NCBI RefSeq assembly: GCF_047250365.1
Contig: NZ_JBLBVL010000004.1
Span: 124,001 to 188,000 of the forward strand
Length of the DNA: 64,000 nt
Source: Thaumasiovibrio sp047250365
Lineage (GTDB): Bacteria; Pseudomonadota; Gammaproteobacteria; Enterobacterales; Vibrionaceae
Direction: 5' to 3'
This document shows positions 24,927 to 33,855 of this stretch, piece by piece. The number at the start of each line of letters is the position of its first letter. The first letter of the stretch is position 1. The notes under the pieces were generated by a model, which saw only the letters and a list, made by a program, of their open reading frames with translations, did not search any database and was not told the origin of the DNA. Position numbers and translations under genes: made by a program.

Positions 24927-26195
24927 ATGAACAAGTTTCATATAAAAGAGATCCCTCTTCCGTATTTTATGTTTTTTCTGGCAATCAGTAGCAGTGCCGC
25001 TTTGTTAGGAAAACTACCCAGTGGGCTAGTTGGGGGCCTAGCGATAATGATGTCGCTGGGTTACCTATTCGAACACTTAGGAGACCGTACACCAGTTGTA
25101 AAGGACTATTTAGGAGGGGGGCCTATCGTATGTATGTTTTTAAGCGCTGCCTTGGTGTATTGGGGCATTATGCCTGACACCACTAAAGTCGTAATTGATG
25201 GCTTTATGAAAGGCGGAGGCTTTTTAACGTTTTACATTGCATCGTTGGTCGTTGGGTCGATCTTAGGAATTGACTCAAAATTACTCATTAAAGCCGGTGT
25301 ACGTTTCGCCGTTCCCGTTATCATGGGTTTACTATTTGCGGTATTGCTATGCGGATTCGTCGCAATGATTATTGGTTATGGTGCGGGTAATGGCGTGGCC
25401 TTTATAACTTATCCAATTATGGGAGGCGGCCTAGGTGCCGGTGCTTTACCCATTGCTGAAATTTTTAATAAAGCGATTTCAATGGAAACAGATGAAATCT
25501 TGTCCTTGCTGATCCCGGCAATGGCTTTAGGTAACGTCGCCTCGATTGTTGCGGGTGGAATGCTATACCGTTTAGGGAATAAGCATCCATCCCTGACGGG
25601 CAACGGTCAGCTTATGGTATCTCAGCAGATTGATGACGTTAAAAGTGATGATCGAGAGCTTAGTTTAAAAGCATTGGCTATTGGGATATTTACGGCTTGC
25701 TCATTGTTACTCGTCGGGCGCTTACTTAACTTGATCGTTCCGGGTGTTCACTATTACGCTTTAATGATCATTACTGTTGCAATTCTTAAAGTGGGTAACT
25801 TCTTCCCTAAATTAATCGAAGATGCTTGTGCTACTTGGTTTTCGTTCATGGCCAAATACCTAACAACGCCTCTGCTCGTTGGCGTTGGTGTTACTTATAC
25901 CGACTTAGGAATGGTCATTAACGCTTTAACACTTGAAAACGTATTGTTAGTTATCTCGGTTATCGTAGGTGCGATTGTTGGCGCTGGTCTTGGCGGTCGA
26001 TTGGTCGGTTTCTACTTTATCGAATCATCACTCTGTGCGGGTTTATGTATGGCAAATATGGGTGGCACTGGTGATATCGCGGTATTGTCGGCAGCACGCC
26101 GTATGGAGCTTATTCCTTTCGCGCAAATATCATCTCGAATTGGTGGCGCGATGATCCTAGTGATTGTTGGCTTGACGGTTCCCTTCCTGTTTTAG
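24927..26195 (+). CDS. citS: 2-hydroxycarboxylate transporter (Na+:citrate symporter type)
   Basis: This 422-residue inner-membrane protein of the 2HCT family (CitS/CitP/MaeN) has about 11 transmembrane segments and two re-entrant glycine motifs: 'YPIMGGGLGAGALPIAEIF' in the first half and 'LCMANMGGTGDIAVLSAARRMELIPFAQISSRIGG' near the end, the latter with the substrate-binding Arg. It brings citrate in for the lyase encoded downstream. Malate or other 2-hydroxy acids are possible substrates. It is the first gene of the cluster, with an operator-like dyad about 70 bases upstream, and citC follows closely. Confidence 0.9.
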   Translation: MNKFHIKEIPLPYFMFFLAISSSAALLGKLPSGLVGGLAIMMSLGYLFEHLGDRTPVVKDYLGGGPIVCMFLSAALVYWGIMPDTTKVVIDGFMKGGGFLTFYIASLVVGSILGIDSKLLIKAGVRFAVPVIMGLLFAVLLCGFVAMIIGYGAGNGVAFITYPIMGGGLGAGALPIAEIFNKAISMETDEILSLLIPAMALGNVASIVAGGMLYRLGNKHPSLTGNGQLMVSQQIDDVKSDDRELSLKALAIGIFTACSLLLVGRLLNLIVPGVHYYALMIITVAILKVGNFFPKLIEDACATWFSFMAKYLTTPLLVGVGVTYTDLGMVINALTLENVLLVISVIVGAIVGAGLGGRLVGFYFIESSLCAGLCMANMGGTGDIAVLSAARRMELIPFAQISSRIGGAMILVIVGLTVPFLF

Positions 26196-26239
26196 CGTAT
26201 TTGTAGGGGGCGATGCTCCCTGCCTATGAGGAGTTCGGC

Positions 26240-27109
26240 ATGCAGCCACTTTTTCTTCGAACTTTAAATACTCAGCAAGACTTCTATGATGCCGCCGCAT
26301 TACTTGAAAGTGAAGCGTTATTGCCGATAGAAAATCCAGATATCGCCGTTGGCTTTTTTGATGGAGCAAAGATGGTAGCTGTTGGTCATCGTCGAAGAGA
26401 GTTGTTATTGGGTATCTGTATCGCGAAGGCATACCGAGGTCAGCAATTACTCGGAGGCTTGATAACGGAATTACTTAAGTCTGCTATTAATGCTGGCTAC
26501 GATCAAATGTTCTTGTTCAGTAAGCCTGAAAATCGTCAGTTTGAACGGTTGGGTTTTAGTTGTGTTGCAAATAGTGGCCAAGCTTCGATGTTTGAATATG
26601 GTTGGCCTGATATTGACTCTTGGCTTGATGGTTTGCAGCAGAAATTGCCCTTGAATGGTAAAAGCTTAGCAGCCCTAAGAATACGAACAATTGACTTTTG
26701 CCCTGCGCTTTTTAGTGTCATTGAGCAGGCTTCATCTGTTTGTGAGCAATTAATATTGTGGGCTGAGGGAGAGACAGATATTGGTCAATTTCAACAACTG
26801 GAGAAAGCTTGTGCTGATCTGCCTAACTGTCAGTTAATTGCACCTTCAGCATATGTACTCAGCGCCGATTTTTTTCCAGATTACTTCTGCGGCCGAGACA
26901 ATCACGCTTTAGTACAGAGCCAGCTTGCTGCTGCTATTTTTTGTGAGCGCATTGTACTGGGTCTGAATATTAAAAAAGTGTTTGTTATAGAAGGGAAAGT
27001 TGGCGAGTCGATGCAGGAGTACCAACGTGCTTTATCCAGCTACTCAGTACCACTTCAGCCTATATCAGCTAAGCCTCAGTCTGTAGAGGTTCTGCATGGA
27101 AAGGAGTAA
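26240..27109 (+). CDS. citC: CitC-like protein, citrate lyase ligase homologue lacking catalytic motifs
   Basis: In CitC an N-terminal GNAT-like domain and a C-terminal nucleotidyltransferase domain activate acetate with ATP and acetylate the citrate lyase ACP. Here the GNAT-like half is normal ('LLGICIAKAYRGQQLLGGLITELL', 'FERLGFSCVA'). Aligned by eye with E. coli CitC, the segment expected to read NPFTxGH reads 'IRTIDFCPALFSVIEQA', so the TxGH nucleotide motif is gone. The protein ends at 289 residues, before the ISxSxVR motif. Flanking homology ('AYVLSADFFPDYF', 'VLGLNIKKVFVIEG') remains. The frame is intact. The start at 26240 follows GAGGAG. Assignment to the family is fairly sure, activity is doubtful. 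Confidence 0.75.
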   Translation: MQPLFLRTLNTQQDFYDAAALLESEALLPIENPDIAVGFFDGAKMVAVGHRRRELLLGICIAKAYRGQQLLGGLITELLKSAINAGYDQMFLFSKPENRQFERLGFSCVANSGQASMFEYGWPDIDSWLDGLQQKLPLNGKSLAALRIRTIDFCPALFSVIEQASSVCEQLILWAEGETDIGQFQQLEKACADLPNCQLIAPSAYVLSADFFPDYFCGRDNHALVQSQLAAAIFCERIVLGLNIKKVFVIEGKVGESMQEYQRALSSYSVPLQPISAKPQSVEVLHGKE

Positions 27110-27113
27110 GAGT

Positions 27114-28022
27114 ATGGAAGAATTAAGCACAACTCAGCTTTTAGTCACTACTAAGTTTAATGCTCAGGCGTGGCATATAGCGAGTTTGCTTCATCAAGGC
27201 GTATTGCACGAAGTTGCGTGTAGTAGCAAACCTGGTTTGGTTTGCCCAGAGAGTCAAGGTGCCCACAATGATATGAATTTTCATAGCTTTATCTCAGGAT
27301 CTACAGCGATGCTGCCGGCATTTTACCAAGCGGCACAAATCGGGCAGCAAGCTCAAATATGTGACCGCAACCTGTTCGAAGCTTTAAGGCAATACGGTTC
27401 GATTTGGGAACAGAAATTGATGCTTGCAACAAGAGGAGTAAATACTCACCGAGGCATGCTATTTGTTGGAAGCCTCGCCGCTGCTGCGGCTGCTCAAAAA
27501 TCAGCCAAAACCGGGAAGATTTATGCCCTCGATATTGCAGAAGGTATTTCGGAGATGACTCTCGGGCTCTGTGAACGCGAATTACAAAACAATGCTGAAC
27601 CTCGCAGCTACGGTGAGCGTTTATTTAAACAGCATGGTGTTAAGGGGATCCGTGGTGAAGTGGAGGGGGGGTTACCTTCGGTCATATATTATGCCCTCCC
27701 AGCTTTACAGGTCGGATTAATGCAAAGTGGAAACCTTGAGCGTAGTTTGCAACACACTTTACTGAGCCTAATGGCAGAAGTTGAAGATACAACGGTACTT
27801 CACCGAGGCGGAATTGAAGGTTTACGTTGGCTGCAACAGCAAGCTCGGTATGTCTTATCACAAGGCTCGGTTTTTAGTTCAAGTGGATTGGCAAGTTATC
27901 AATTATTGATACAGCAATGTTTAGCGCGTCGTCTTAGTCCTGGCGGCTGCGCAGATCTACTTGCTTTGAGTAGTGCTATTTATCTTATGGAGCATCAGGC
28001 TTGGCCTGAAGGCGTTATATAA
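27114..28022 (+). CDS. citG: triphosphoribosyl-dephospho-CoA synthase
   Basis: CitG makes 2'-(5''-triphosphoribosyl)-3'-dephospho-CoA from ATP and dephospho-CoA, the precursor of the citrate lyase prosthetic group. The 302-residue protein has the family hallmark 'VACSSKPGLVCPESQGAHNDMNFHSFISGS' near residues 30-60, and later 'RGVNTHRGMLFVGSLAAAAAA', 'EVEGGLPSVIYYALP' and 'DTTVLHRGGIEGL'. The start at 27114 uses AAGGAG inside the citC stop region. Its second-to-third place in the operon differs from E. coli, where citG is last. Confidence 0.92.
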   Translation: MEELSTTQLLVTTKFNAQAWHIASLLHQGVLHEVACSSKPGLVCPESQGAHNDMNFHSFISGSTAMLPAFYQAAQIGQQAQICDRNLFEALRQYGSIWEQKLMLATRGVNTHRGMLFVGSLAAAAAAQKSAKTGKIYALDIAEGISEMTLGLCERELQNNAEPRSYGERLFKQHGVKGIRGEVEGGLPSVIYYALPALQVGLMQSGNLERSLQHTLLSLMAEVEDTTVLHRGGIEGLRWLQQQARYVLSQGSVFSSSGLASYQLLIQQCLARRLSPGGCADLLALSSAIYLMEHQAWPEGVI

Positions 28023-28033
28023 AGGAATTCAAA

Positions 28034-28306
28034 ATGAAATTAGTGCAATCAACAATGGTTGGCTCCTTAGAGTCAAACGATTGTTTCGTTTCGGTTTACC
28101 CAGCAAAAAATCAGATTGATATTGAGGTCGATAGTATTGTACTTGCACAATTTGGTGAGGCGATCAAAGCGACAGTACATAGTGTCTGTGCTGAATTTGG
28201 TGTGAGCGCTGCCAGAATAAAAATACAAGATAAAGGTGCGTTAGACTGCGTAATAAGGGCGCGAGTTGAAGCGGCAATTATTCGGGCTGGAGGTGATCAT
28301 GTTTAA
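28034..28306 (+). CDS. citD: citrate lyase acyl carrier protein (gamma subunit)
   Basis: The 90-residue acyl carrier protein has the modified serine at residue 14 in 'MVGSLESNDC', in line with the serine of E. coli CitD that receives phosphoribosyl-dephospho-CoA. 'QFGEAIKATVHSVCAEFGV' and 'DKGALDCVIRARVEAAIIRA' are strongly conserved. AAAGGAATTC lies upstream. Its last eight bases overlap citE. Confidence 0.95.
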   Translation: MKLVQSTMVGSLESNDCFVSVYPAKNQIDIEVDSIVLAQFGEAIKATVHSVCAEFGVSAARIKIQDKGALDCVIRARVEAAIIRAGGDHV

Positions 28307-29189
28307 GCGTAAAACCGTGTTATTTGTGCCTGGCAATACACCGGCAATGCTGATCAGTGCACCAGTACTTGGTGCAGACTCCGTTATTTTCGACCTTGAA
28401 GATGCGGTTAGTCAAAGCGAGAAAGATGCAGCCAGAATTTTGGTTCGCGAAGCCTATCGAACACTGAAATGTGCAGGTTTGGAGCGTATAGTCCGCATCA
28501 ATGGCCTTGATACACCTTTTTGGGAAGACGATATTAGGGCTGTGGTTTCAGCTGGGGTCGACACAGTGCTGTTACCTAAGTGCGATAGTTGCCACGTGGT
28601 TGAACAAGTCAGCGAAGTGCTTCTTGGAGAAGAGCGGCGTTTAGGATTAGAGTTACATTCAACACAAATACTACCCATTATTGAAAGTGCACTTGCCGTT
28701 GAAAATGCTTTTCAGATAGCGTGCAGTGACACGAGGGTGACAGGTTTACTGTTAGGGGCTGAAGATTTAGCGGCAGATTTAATGGCTAAACGCAGTTTAA
28801 GTGGTGAGGAGATTGCTTATGCACGTGGTCGTGTAGTGAATGCAGCAAGAGCGGCCAGTATTGATGCTATCGATACACCTTTTACTGTTATCGATGATTT
28901 GGACAACTTACGGCAGGACGCTGAGCTGGCAAAACAGATGGGTTTTACGGGTAAAGCCCTAATCTCACCGTTACATACTCGAGTTGTCAATCAGGTCTTC
29001 GCCCCCTCAGAGCAAGAGCTAGATTGGGCAAAGCGTATCATTATCGCAATGAAACAAGCTGAGAGTGATAAGAAAGGCGCGTTTTCTGTTGATGGAGCCA
29101 TGGTTGATGGTCCCATTGTGAAGCGTGCTCTACGTATATTAAATAGCGTTGAAAGTGCAGAAAGGACCTCACAATGCATGAAAAATTAA
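28299..29189 (+). CDS. citE: citrate lyase beta subunit (citryl-ACP lyase)
   Basis: The 296-residue TIM-barrel HpcH/HpaI family protein cleaves citryl-ACP to acetyl-ACP and oxaloacetate. Motifs are 'KTVLFVPGNTPAML', 'ADSVIFDLEDAVSQSEKDAAR' with the Mg2+-binding acid, 'RIVRINGLDTPFWEDDI', 'LPIIESALAVENA' and 'GLLLGAEDLAADL'. A very strong GGAGGTGATC precedes ATG 28299 inside citD, indicating translational coupling. Its end overlaps citF by 16 bases. Confidence 0.95.
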   Translation: MFKRKTVLFVPGNTPAMLISAPVLGADSVIFDLEDAVSQSEKDAARILVREAYRTLKCAGLERIVRINGLDTPFWEDDIRAVVSAGVDTVLLPKCDSCHVVEQVSEVLLGEERRLGLELHSTQILPIIESALAVENAFQIACSDTRVTGLLLGAEDLAADLMAKRSLSGEEIAYARGRVVNAARAASIDAIDTPFTVIDDLDNLRQDAELAKQMGFTGKALISPLHTRVVNQVFAPSEQELDWAKRIIIAMKQAESDKKGAFSVDGAMVDGPIVKRALRILNSVESAERTSQCMKN

Positions 29190-30574
29190 TTTCCTCCCTT
29201 CGTGAAGCCATTATAGCTAGCCGCTTGGAAGATGGTATGACGATTTCGTTTCACCATCACCTACGTAATGGCGATTATGTAGTTGAGCTAGTGATGAAAG
29301 AGATTGCGGCTTTAGGGATAAAAGACTTAAAAGTAGCTTTAAGCTCTGTGTTTAGTGCCCATCGTGTATTAGTTGAGATGGCTCAGCAAGGTGTGGTGAC
29401 AGGAATCGATACTAACTATATCAGCGGCCCAATGGCGCAAGCGGTATCACAAGGAGTGCTGAAGAAGCCAGTGATGTTCCGTACACATGGTGGACGTCCC
29501 CGTGCAATAGAGTCGGGTGAATTAGCCATAGACGTTGCATTTATTGCCGCACCAACGGTTGATGTTCATGGTAATGCATCGGGGTCTCAGGGACCTTCTG
29601 CTTGTGGCTCTTTAGGGTACCCACAAGCAGACGCCGAACATGCTAAATACGTGGTGGCAATAACGGATAACCTACTTGATCACGCTTTAGAGCATATATC
29701 GCTGTCACATACTAACATTGATTGTGTGGTCAACGTTGATCGTATTGGTGATCCAGCCGGTATTGTGTCTGGAACCACACAAGTTACTCGAGACCCTGTT
29801 GGGTTGGTAATTGCTGAATATGCGGCAAAAAGTATTGAAGCCGTTGGGTTGCTTAAAGATGGGTTCAATTTTCAAACAGGGGCCGGAGGTGCCTCGTTAG
29901 CTGCAGCGAGTTTTGTTCGAGAGCGCATGCAACAGCTTCAGGTGCAAGGGGGCTATTTACTTGGTGGTATAACAGGCTACTTTGTCGAGATGTTGGAAGA
30001 AGGGCTATTTCAAGATATTTATGATGTTCAATGTTTTGATTTAGCGGCAGTAAACTCGTTGGCTAGGAATAATCGCCATCATGAAATTACGGCCTCCCAA
30101 TATGCTAACCCACAACGTAAGTCTTGTTTTACTGCAGGGTTAAGCGCAGTTCTGTTAGGGGCAACTGAGATTGATGCCGATTTTAATGTCAATGTCCATA
30201 CCGATTCGAACGGCATTCTCATTGGGGGATCTGGAGGTCACAGTGACGCTGCCGCAGGTGCGGACTTAACGATTATTGTCGCACCATTGTTACGCGCTCG
30301 TTTACCTATCGTTGTCGATAAGGTGTCGGTGATTAGTACACCAGGGCACACTGTTGATCTGCTGATTACAGAGTATGGAATTACTCCGAACCCACGCCGT
30401 CCGGAGCTGGCAATGATGTGCCGTGATGCAGGTCTGCCAGTATTTACGATGCAGGAATTACGCAGAAAAGCCGTGATGATTGCAGGAGAGCCTGCACTAC
30501 GCAAACAGGGTCAGCAGCATATTGCTACGGTCGAGTACCGTGATGGTTCTATCCTTGATCAGATTTACTGCTAG
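29174..30574 (+). CDS. citF: citrate lyase alpha subunit (citrate:ACP transferase)
   Basis: The 466-residue CoA-transferase-like subunit swaps acetyl for citryl on the ACP. Conserved segments are 'LEDGMTISFHHHLRNGDYVVELVM', 'HGGRPRAIESGELAIDVAFI', 'GSLGYPQADAEHAKYVV', 'FNFQTGAGGASLAAASF', 'LGGITGYFVEMLEEGL' and 'FNVNVHTDSNGILIGGSGGH'. It is about 45 residues shorter at the N-terminus than E. coli CitF, starting directly at the conserved core. This is a family variation, not a truncation. A hairpin separates it from citX. Confidence 0.95.
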   Translation: MHEKLISSLREAIIASRLEDGMTISFHHHLRNGDYVVELVMKEIAALGIKDLKVALSSVFSAHRVLVEMAQQGVVTGIDTNYISGPMAQAVSQGVLKKPVMFRTHGGRPRAIESGELAIDVAFIAAPTVDVHGNASGSQGPSACGSLGYPQADAEHAKYVVAITDNLLDHALEHISLSHTNIDCVVNVDRIGDPAGIVSGTTQVTRDPVGLVIAEYAAKSIEAVGLLKDGFNFQTGAGGASLAAASFVRERMQQLQVQGGYLLGGITGYFVEMLEEGLFQDIYDVQCFDLAAVNSLARNNRHHEITASQYANPQRKSCFTAGLSAVLLGATEIDADFNVNVHTDSNGILIGGSGGHSDAAAGADLTIIVAPLLRARLPIVVDKVSVISTPGHTVDLLITEYGITPNPRRPELAMMCRDAGLPVFTMQELRRKAVMIAGEPALRKQGQQHIATVEYRDGSILDQIYC

Positions 30575-30580
30575 ATTAAA

Positions 30581-30604
30581 GCCGGTAAACATAGGTTTAC
30601 CGGC
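30581..30604 (+). promoter_or_regulatory. perfect hairpin between citF and citX
   Basis: GCCGGTAAAC-ATAG-GTTTACCGGC has a ten-pair stem and a four-base loop, but no T-run follows. It sits seven bases after citF and just before the citX Shine-Dalgarno. It may protect the structural-gene mRNA or lower citX expression. Confidence 0.7.
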
Positions 30605-30619
30605 ATCTTTGGAGGATGA

Positions 30620-31138
30620 ATGAATCAAGAAAAAACAATTGTCTCAGCTATTTTAGACGCCAGAGAACAGCGTTGGAATAAACGTTTAGCCTTAGCTAAA
30701 CGTTATAACTCCTGTGTCATTTGTTTAGTGCTAAATATTCCGGGCACGAATAAAAACCCACCGCAAAGCCAATCTGCACTACTACGTTTATCCCAGCAGT
30801 TTGAAGCTAAACTAGATAATGAAAATATTGAGGTAACGGCTAAAGTAGAGGCGGATTCAGCTGACGGGCGCTACATTATGTGGGTAGTTTCATCGCCCAG
30901 CGCAAAGTTGAAACGGTTGACTGTTGAGATTGAACAGCAGGACCCCTTAGGGCGTCTGGCGGATTTTGATTTGGTAAACAGTAAAGGTATTACCGTTGGT
31001 CGAAGTGAGCTTAGTTTACCACCCAGATATTGCATGTTGTGTGAGCAAGTGGCAGCAGTGTGCGTTCGCAACCGTAATCATAGTTTTGATGAGGTTTGGG
31101 ACGTAATAACGAATAACTTAAATCAGGTTGCTATCTAA
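30620..31138 (+). CDS. citX: apo-citrate lyase phosphoribosyl-dephospho-CoA transferase
   Basis: CitX attaches the prosthetic group made by CitG to Ser14 of CitD. The 172-residue protein has the family's 'AILDAREQRWNKRLALAKRY', 'LTVEIEQQDPLGRLADFDLVNSKGITVGRSELSLPPRYCMLCEQVAAVCVRNRNHS'; the Cys-x-x-Cys and the 'PLGRL.D.DV' block are diagnostic. GGAGG lies just upstream. The gene follows the citF hairpin and precedes the regulator by 29 bases. Confidence 0.95.
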   Translation: MNQEKTIVSAILDAREQRWNKRLALAKRYNSCVICLVLNIPGTNKNPPQSQSALLRLSQQFEAKLDNENIEVTAKVEADSADGRYIMWVVSSPSAKLKRLTVEIEQQDPLGRLADFDLVNSKGITVGRSELSLPPRYCMLCEQVAAVCVRNRNHSFDEVWDVITNNLNQVAI

Positions 31139-31167
31139 TCCCATCGCGATATATTAGTTGCTAAAAA

Positions 31168-31839
31168 GTGACTGTTAAAAAAGGGGTTAGGGTGGTTGCA
31201 GAACAAAAATCGACTCGCTTACAGGCGTTGGTAGCCGATTTGGAATTGCGAATATTTTCTGGGGAGTTTGAACCAGGTGAGCACCTCAAAGAAGTTCGCT
31301 TTACTCAAGAACTTGGACATAGTAGAGGATTGATACGGGAAGCATTTAAGTTACTTGAGCAGGCGGGTGTGGTGCAAGTTGTGCCTCATAAGGGGGTATT
31401 TGTGCGTGACTACAGCCTTACCGAAACTCTTGAGATGTTTGATTTAAGGGCGCATTTAGCACTAATGGCGGTTAAGCAGGCGGCATTAAATGTAAGCCCC
31501 AAAATTGCTCAGGAGTTAAAGCGAAAAAATCAGGAAATGATTGAATCTTTTAATAACGACCGTCCTGGCGATGCTATGCAGCAAAACTGGGATTTCCACC
31601 GAGCTATTTACTCATTATGTGATAATTCTTTGTTAGTCGCATTATTGGATGACCTAAATAAAAAACAAACCCTTAGTTGTTTACGTAGTTTTAAGGTAAG
31701 TACTTCTGTAAATGACTCGACCGATGAACACTGCCAAATTATCGATTATTTAGTTGGTGGTGATTGTGAGCGAGCTGCCAAAGCAATGCACGATCATATT
31801 TTACAAGGTAAACATCGTTTTATGAGCTTGATTAAGTGA
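31168..31839 (+). CDS. GntR-family regulator with FCD domain, probable citrate operon regulator
   Basis: The 223-residue regulator has an N-terminal winged helix, 'RIFSGEFEPGEHLKEVRFTQELGHSRGLIREAFKLLEQAGVVQVVPHKGVFV', and a C-terminal FCD ligand domain with the metal/ligand motif 'NWDFHRAIYSLCDN' and 'DEHCQIIDYLVGGDCERAAKAMHDHI'. FCD proteins sense small organic acids. Placed last in the cit cluster, it likely binds the TTGTAGGACAA site upstream of citS. The start may instead be GTG 31192, which has AAGGGG five bases upstream. GTG 31168 is given as the longest frame. Confidence 0.88.
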   Translation: MTVKKGVRVVAEQKSTRLQALVADLELRIFSGEFEPGEHLKEVRFTQELGHSRGLIREAFKLLEQAGVVQVVPHKGVFVRDYSLTETLEMFDLRAHLALMAVKQAALNVSPKIAQELKRKNQEMIESFNNDRPGDAMQQNWDFHRAIYSLCDNSLLVALLDDLNKKQTLSCLRSFKVSTSVNDSTDEHCQIIDYLVGGDCERAAKAMHDHILQGKHRFMSLIK

Positions 31840-32215
31840 CCTAAGATAGACCGAATTCAAAGAGCAGCTAACGGACGATTTGTTAGCAACAGTGGTTACA
31901 GGTGGGCTTTGTTTCCCATCTTTTATTCGACTCGTATCGCTGTTGTATGCCGCCGCCAAACTTCGAGAATGACTAAGCTCTTATAATGCCACTCTAGTTT
32001 ACGGTGAAATCAGCGGCGTGGTCTGTTTATCTAGATGGCTTATTCTGACTGAATGAAAAACGGTCCAAATCAAGGACCGTTCGTATAAGCAAAGCTCGCT
32101 ATCCAGTTTGCTCCAAACACTGTAAGTGATAGGAGTTACCTAGGCAAGGCTGCCTTTTTATAACTTTAGTGACAAAGACGTCTCGTGAGATTCACTTTTG
32201 CCGTATCAAATTAGC
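31840..32215. other. intergenic region between convergent cit cluster and transporter gene
   Basis: The 376 bases hold no gene I can support. A weak plus-strand hairpin AGGCA-AGGC-TGCCT-TTTT lies at 32142-32159, and a clear minus-strand terminator at 32054-32081. Confidence 0.5.
32054..32081 (-). terminator. terminator of the minus-strand transporter gene
   Basis: On the minus strand AACGGTCC-N7-GGACCGTT is followed by a T-run. It lies about 135 bases past the stop of the transporter at 32216. Confidence 0.7.
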
Positions 32216-33745
32216 TTAGATAGTCACGATGGCATACAAAATACCAATTAAACCAAATAGTGCTAATCCTGCGATACCTCGCTCAGACATACGCCCATTG
32301 TTTTCTGCTGCTTTGCCAAACATGCCAAAGACAAGAGGGTGGACTAAGAACGTCATTGCGAATGTGAACGTGATCAAGCTTGCAGCCGTTGCGCCAAACA
32401 TCCCTTCTTGTACTGCAGCATATAAACCGAAATGCGACAGACCAGAAGAAGCAGACATAGATGCATGCTCCAATGACATGCCAGCAAGGGCTAGGAGCGT
32501 AAAGCTACCAAATACAGCGACAATCTGCCAGCCAAGCGAAAATTGCATTAAGCCTTTAATTTCGGTTGCTTCGCAGCCGTTTGCTTTGCGCAGGTTTTTC
32601 AGTGCAAGCACGACACACGCTATGCCCGCAGCAATTAGAGGCAGGGTCCATTCAACCATTAGCTGACCTTTCTCAGCACTAGCCGCAAGAATGGTAAAGA
32701 CAAAGATATGACCCGCGAAAGGAATATTGATCATGATTGGTGCACGAGACGCGGCTTTCGCGCCGAAATCACCTGCAGTACATGCACCGGTTAAACCTGA
32801 GTGCGATAGACCGCCAGCCATACCTGGAGCAAGATTCTGGAGAGAGTTAGCTTTTCCTACGAAGGCTAACAGGCATAGACCACCGAACATCCAAAACACT
32901 TGGCCTGCAAAACCGTAAACGATAACATTTTGTAGACCTGGGATGGAAAAGGCTTCAATCATATGCGAACCGCCCACTAAGAAACTACCAGACAGCACCA
33001 GAGGGATACCAGCAAACAATAGGGCATTCATCGTTGGACCTAGTTTCCACTTAGGTAGAAGCATGCCTAGACTAGACGAGAGAACCATGGCGAAGAAGAT
33101 TTGCGGTAGACCAATAATTGAAGCGACTGCACTTGACATCTTCAAGGATAGATTTAGTACAAGGATGATGGTTAATGCCTCAACCACGCCTTTACGTACA
33201 TAAAGCGCTTTGTTTGATGCTTGAGCGCGTCGGTCAATCAAAATAAAGGACAGCGCTAAACTAATGTAAGCAAATAGTGGGAATGACTCTCCCAAAAGTG
33301 CGCCATTAACTCGCCCTGAAACCATGACATCGACCGCTTGAATACCCACAAGGAGCAAAAAACCGCGAATGATAAAGATTAATTGAGTGCTGCTTGTTCC
33401 CATCACCAACTCTTTGGTGGAAGGGGTAAAGAAGTTATCGTCTTGAAGCGACTGCTTGGAGAGTAATCGTTTTATTTCTTGGCCGCCAACAAAGAAAGAA
33501 GCAATAAGTGCGATAACAGTTGTTTGGCTTATTAATACAACAACGGGAAATTCACTGAGGCCAGGTGTTGTCATATTACTTTCTACAAAAAGTGCACCTA
33601 ACGATAAACCAAATACGACAATGACGAGTAGAGATGAGTATTTTGTGCCCGCAACAATAGTACGTGCTACCAAAACCATAACTGTTAATACGACTAATGC
33701 TATAAACAAATGGTTAATAGCATATAGGTGAAAGACTTGCTCCAT
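32216..33745 (-). CDS. unrecognised polytopic transporter with duplicated GLSHxGL...FGAxAAS motif
   Basis: The 509-residue inner-membrane protein has about 12-14 hydrophobic segments over its whole length. I cannot place it in a named family. Two ungapped repeats stand out: residues 312-333 and 435-456, both of the form GLSHxGL-x8-FGAxAAS, identical at about 14 of 22 positions. Paired small-residue motifs like these form re-entrant substrate/Na+ loops in the 2HCT and ESS (GltS) carriers, so a secondary carrier for an organic anion is a fair inference. It converges on the cit cluster and follows a CBS-domain gene by 110 bases on the same strand. These may be a transport pair linked to citrate or oxaloacetate metabolism. 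Confidence 0.75.
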   Translation of the reverse strand: MEQVFHLYAINHLFIALVVLTVMVLVARTIVAGTKYSSLLVIVVFGLSLGALFVESNMTTPGLSEFPVVVLISQTTVIALIASFFVGGQEIKRLLSKQSLQDDNFFTPSTKELVMGTSSTQLIFIIRGFLLLVGIQAVDVMVSGRVNGALLGESFPLFAYISLALSFILIDRRAQASNKALYVRKGVVEALTIILVLNLSLKMSSAVASIIGLPQIFFAMVLSSSLGMLLPKWKLGPTMNALLFAGIPLVLSGSFLVGGSHMIEAFSIPGLQNVIVYGFAGQVFWMFGGLCLLAFVGKANSLQNLAPGMAGGLSHSGLTGACTAGDFGAKAASRAPIMINIPFAGHIFVFTILAASAEKGQLMVEWTLPLIAAGIACVVLALKNLRKANGCEATEIKGLMQFSLGWQIVAVFGSFTLLALAGMSLEHASMSASSGLSHFGLYAAVQEGMFGATAASLITFTFAMTFLVHPLVFGMFGKAAENNGRMSERGIAGLALFGLIGILYAIVTI

Positions 33746-33855
33746 TATAACTCCAAATATAATATTATTTCTTACTTACACAGTTAGGTAACTCTGCGGT
33801 GAATGTCTATTCTGGCAAATGAAACTGAAAGTAAGTGATGTAAACTAGTGGTAAA

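Noticed and set aside
32229..32666. 145-codon plus-strand frame opposite the transporter gene
   Set aside because: It lies wholly antisense to a membrane-protein gene whose codon pattern explains the open frame. It is rich in Pro/Ala/Arg without domain features.
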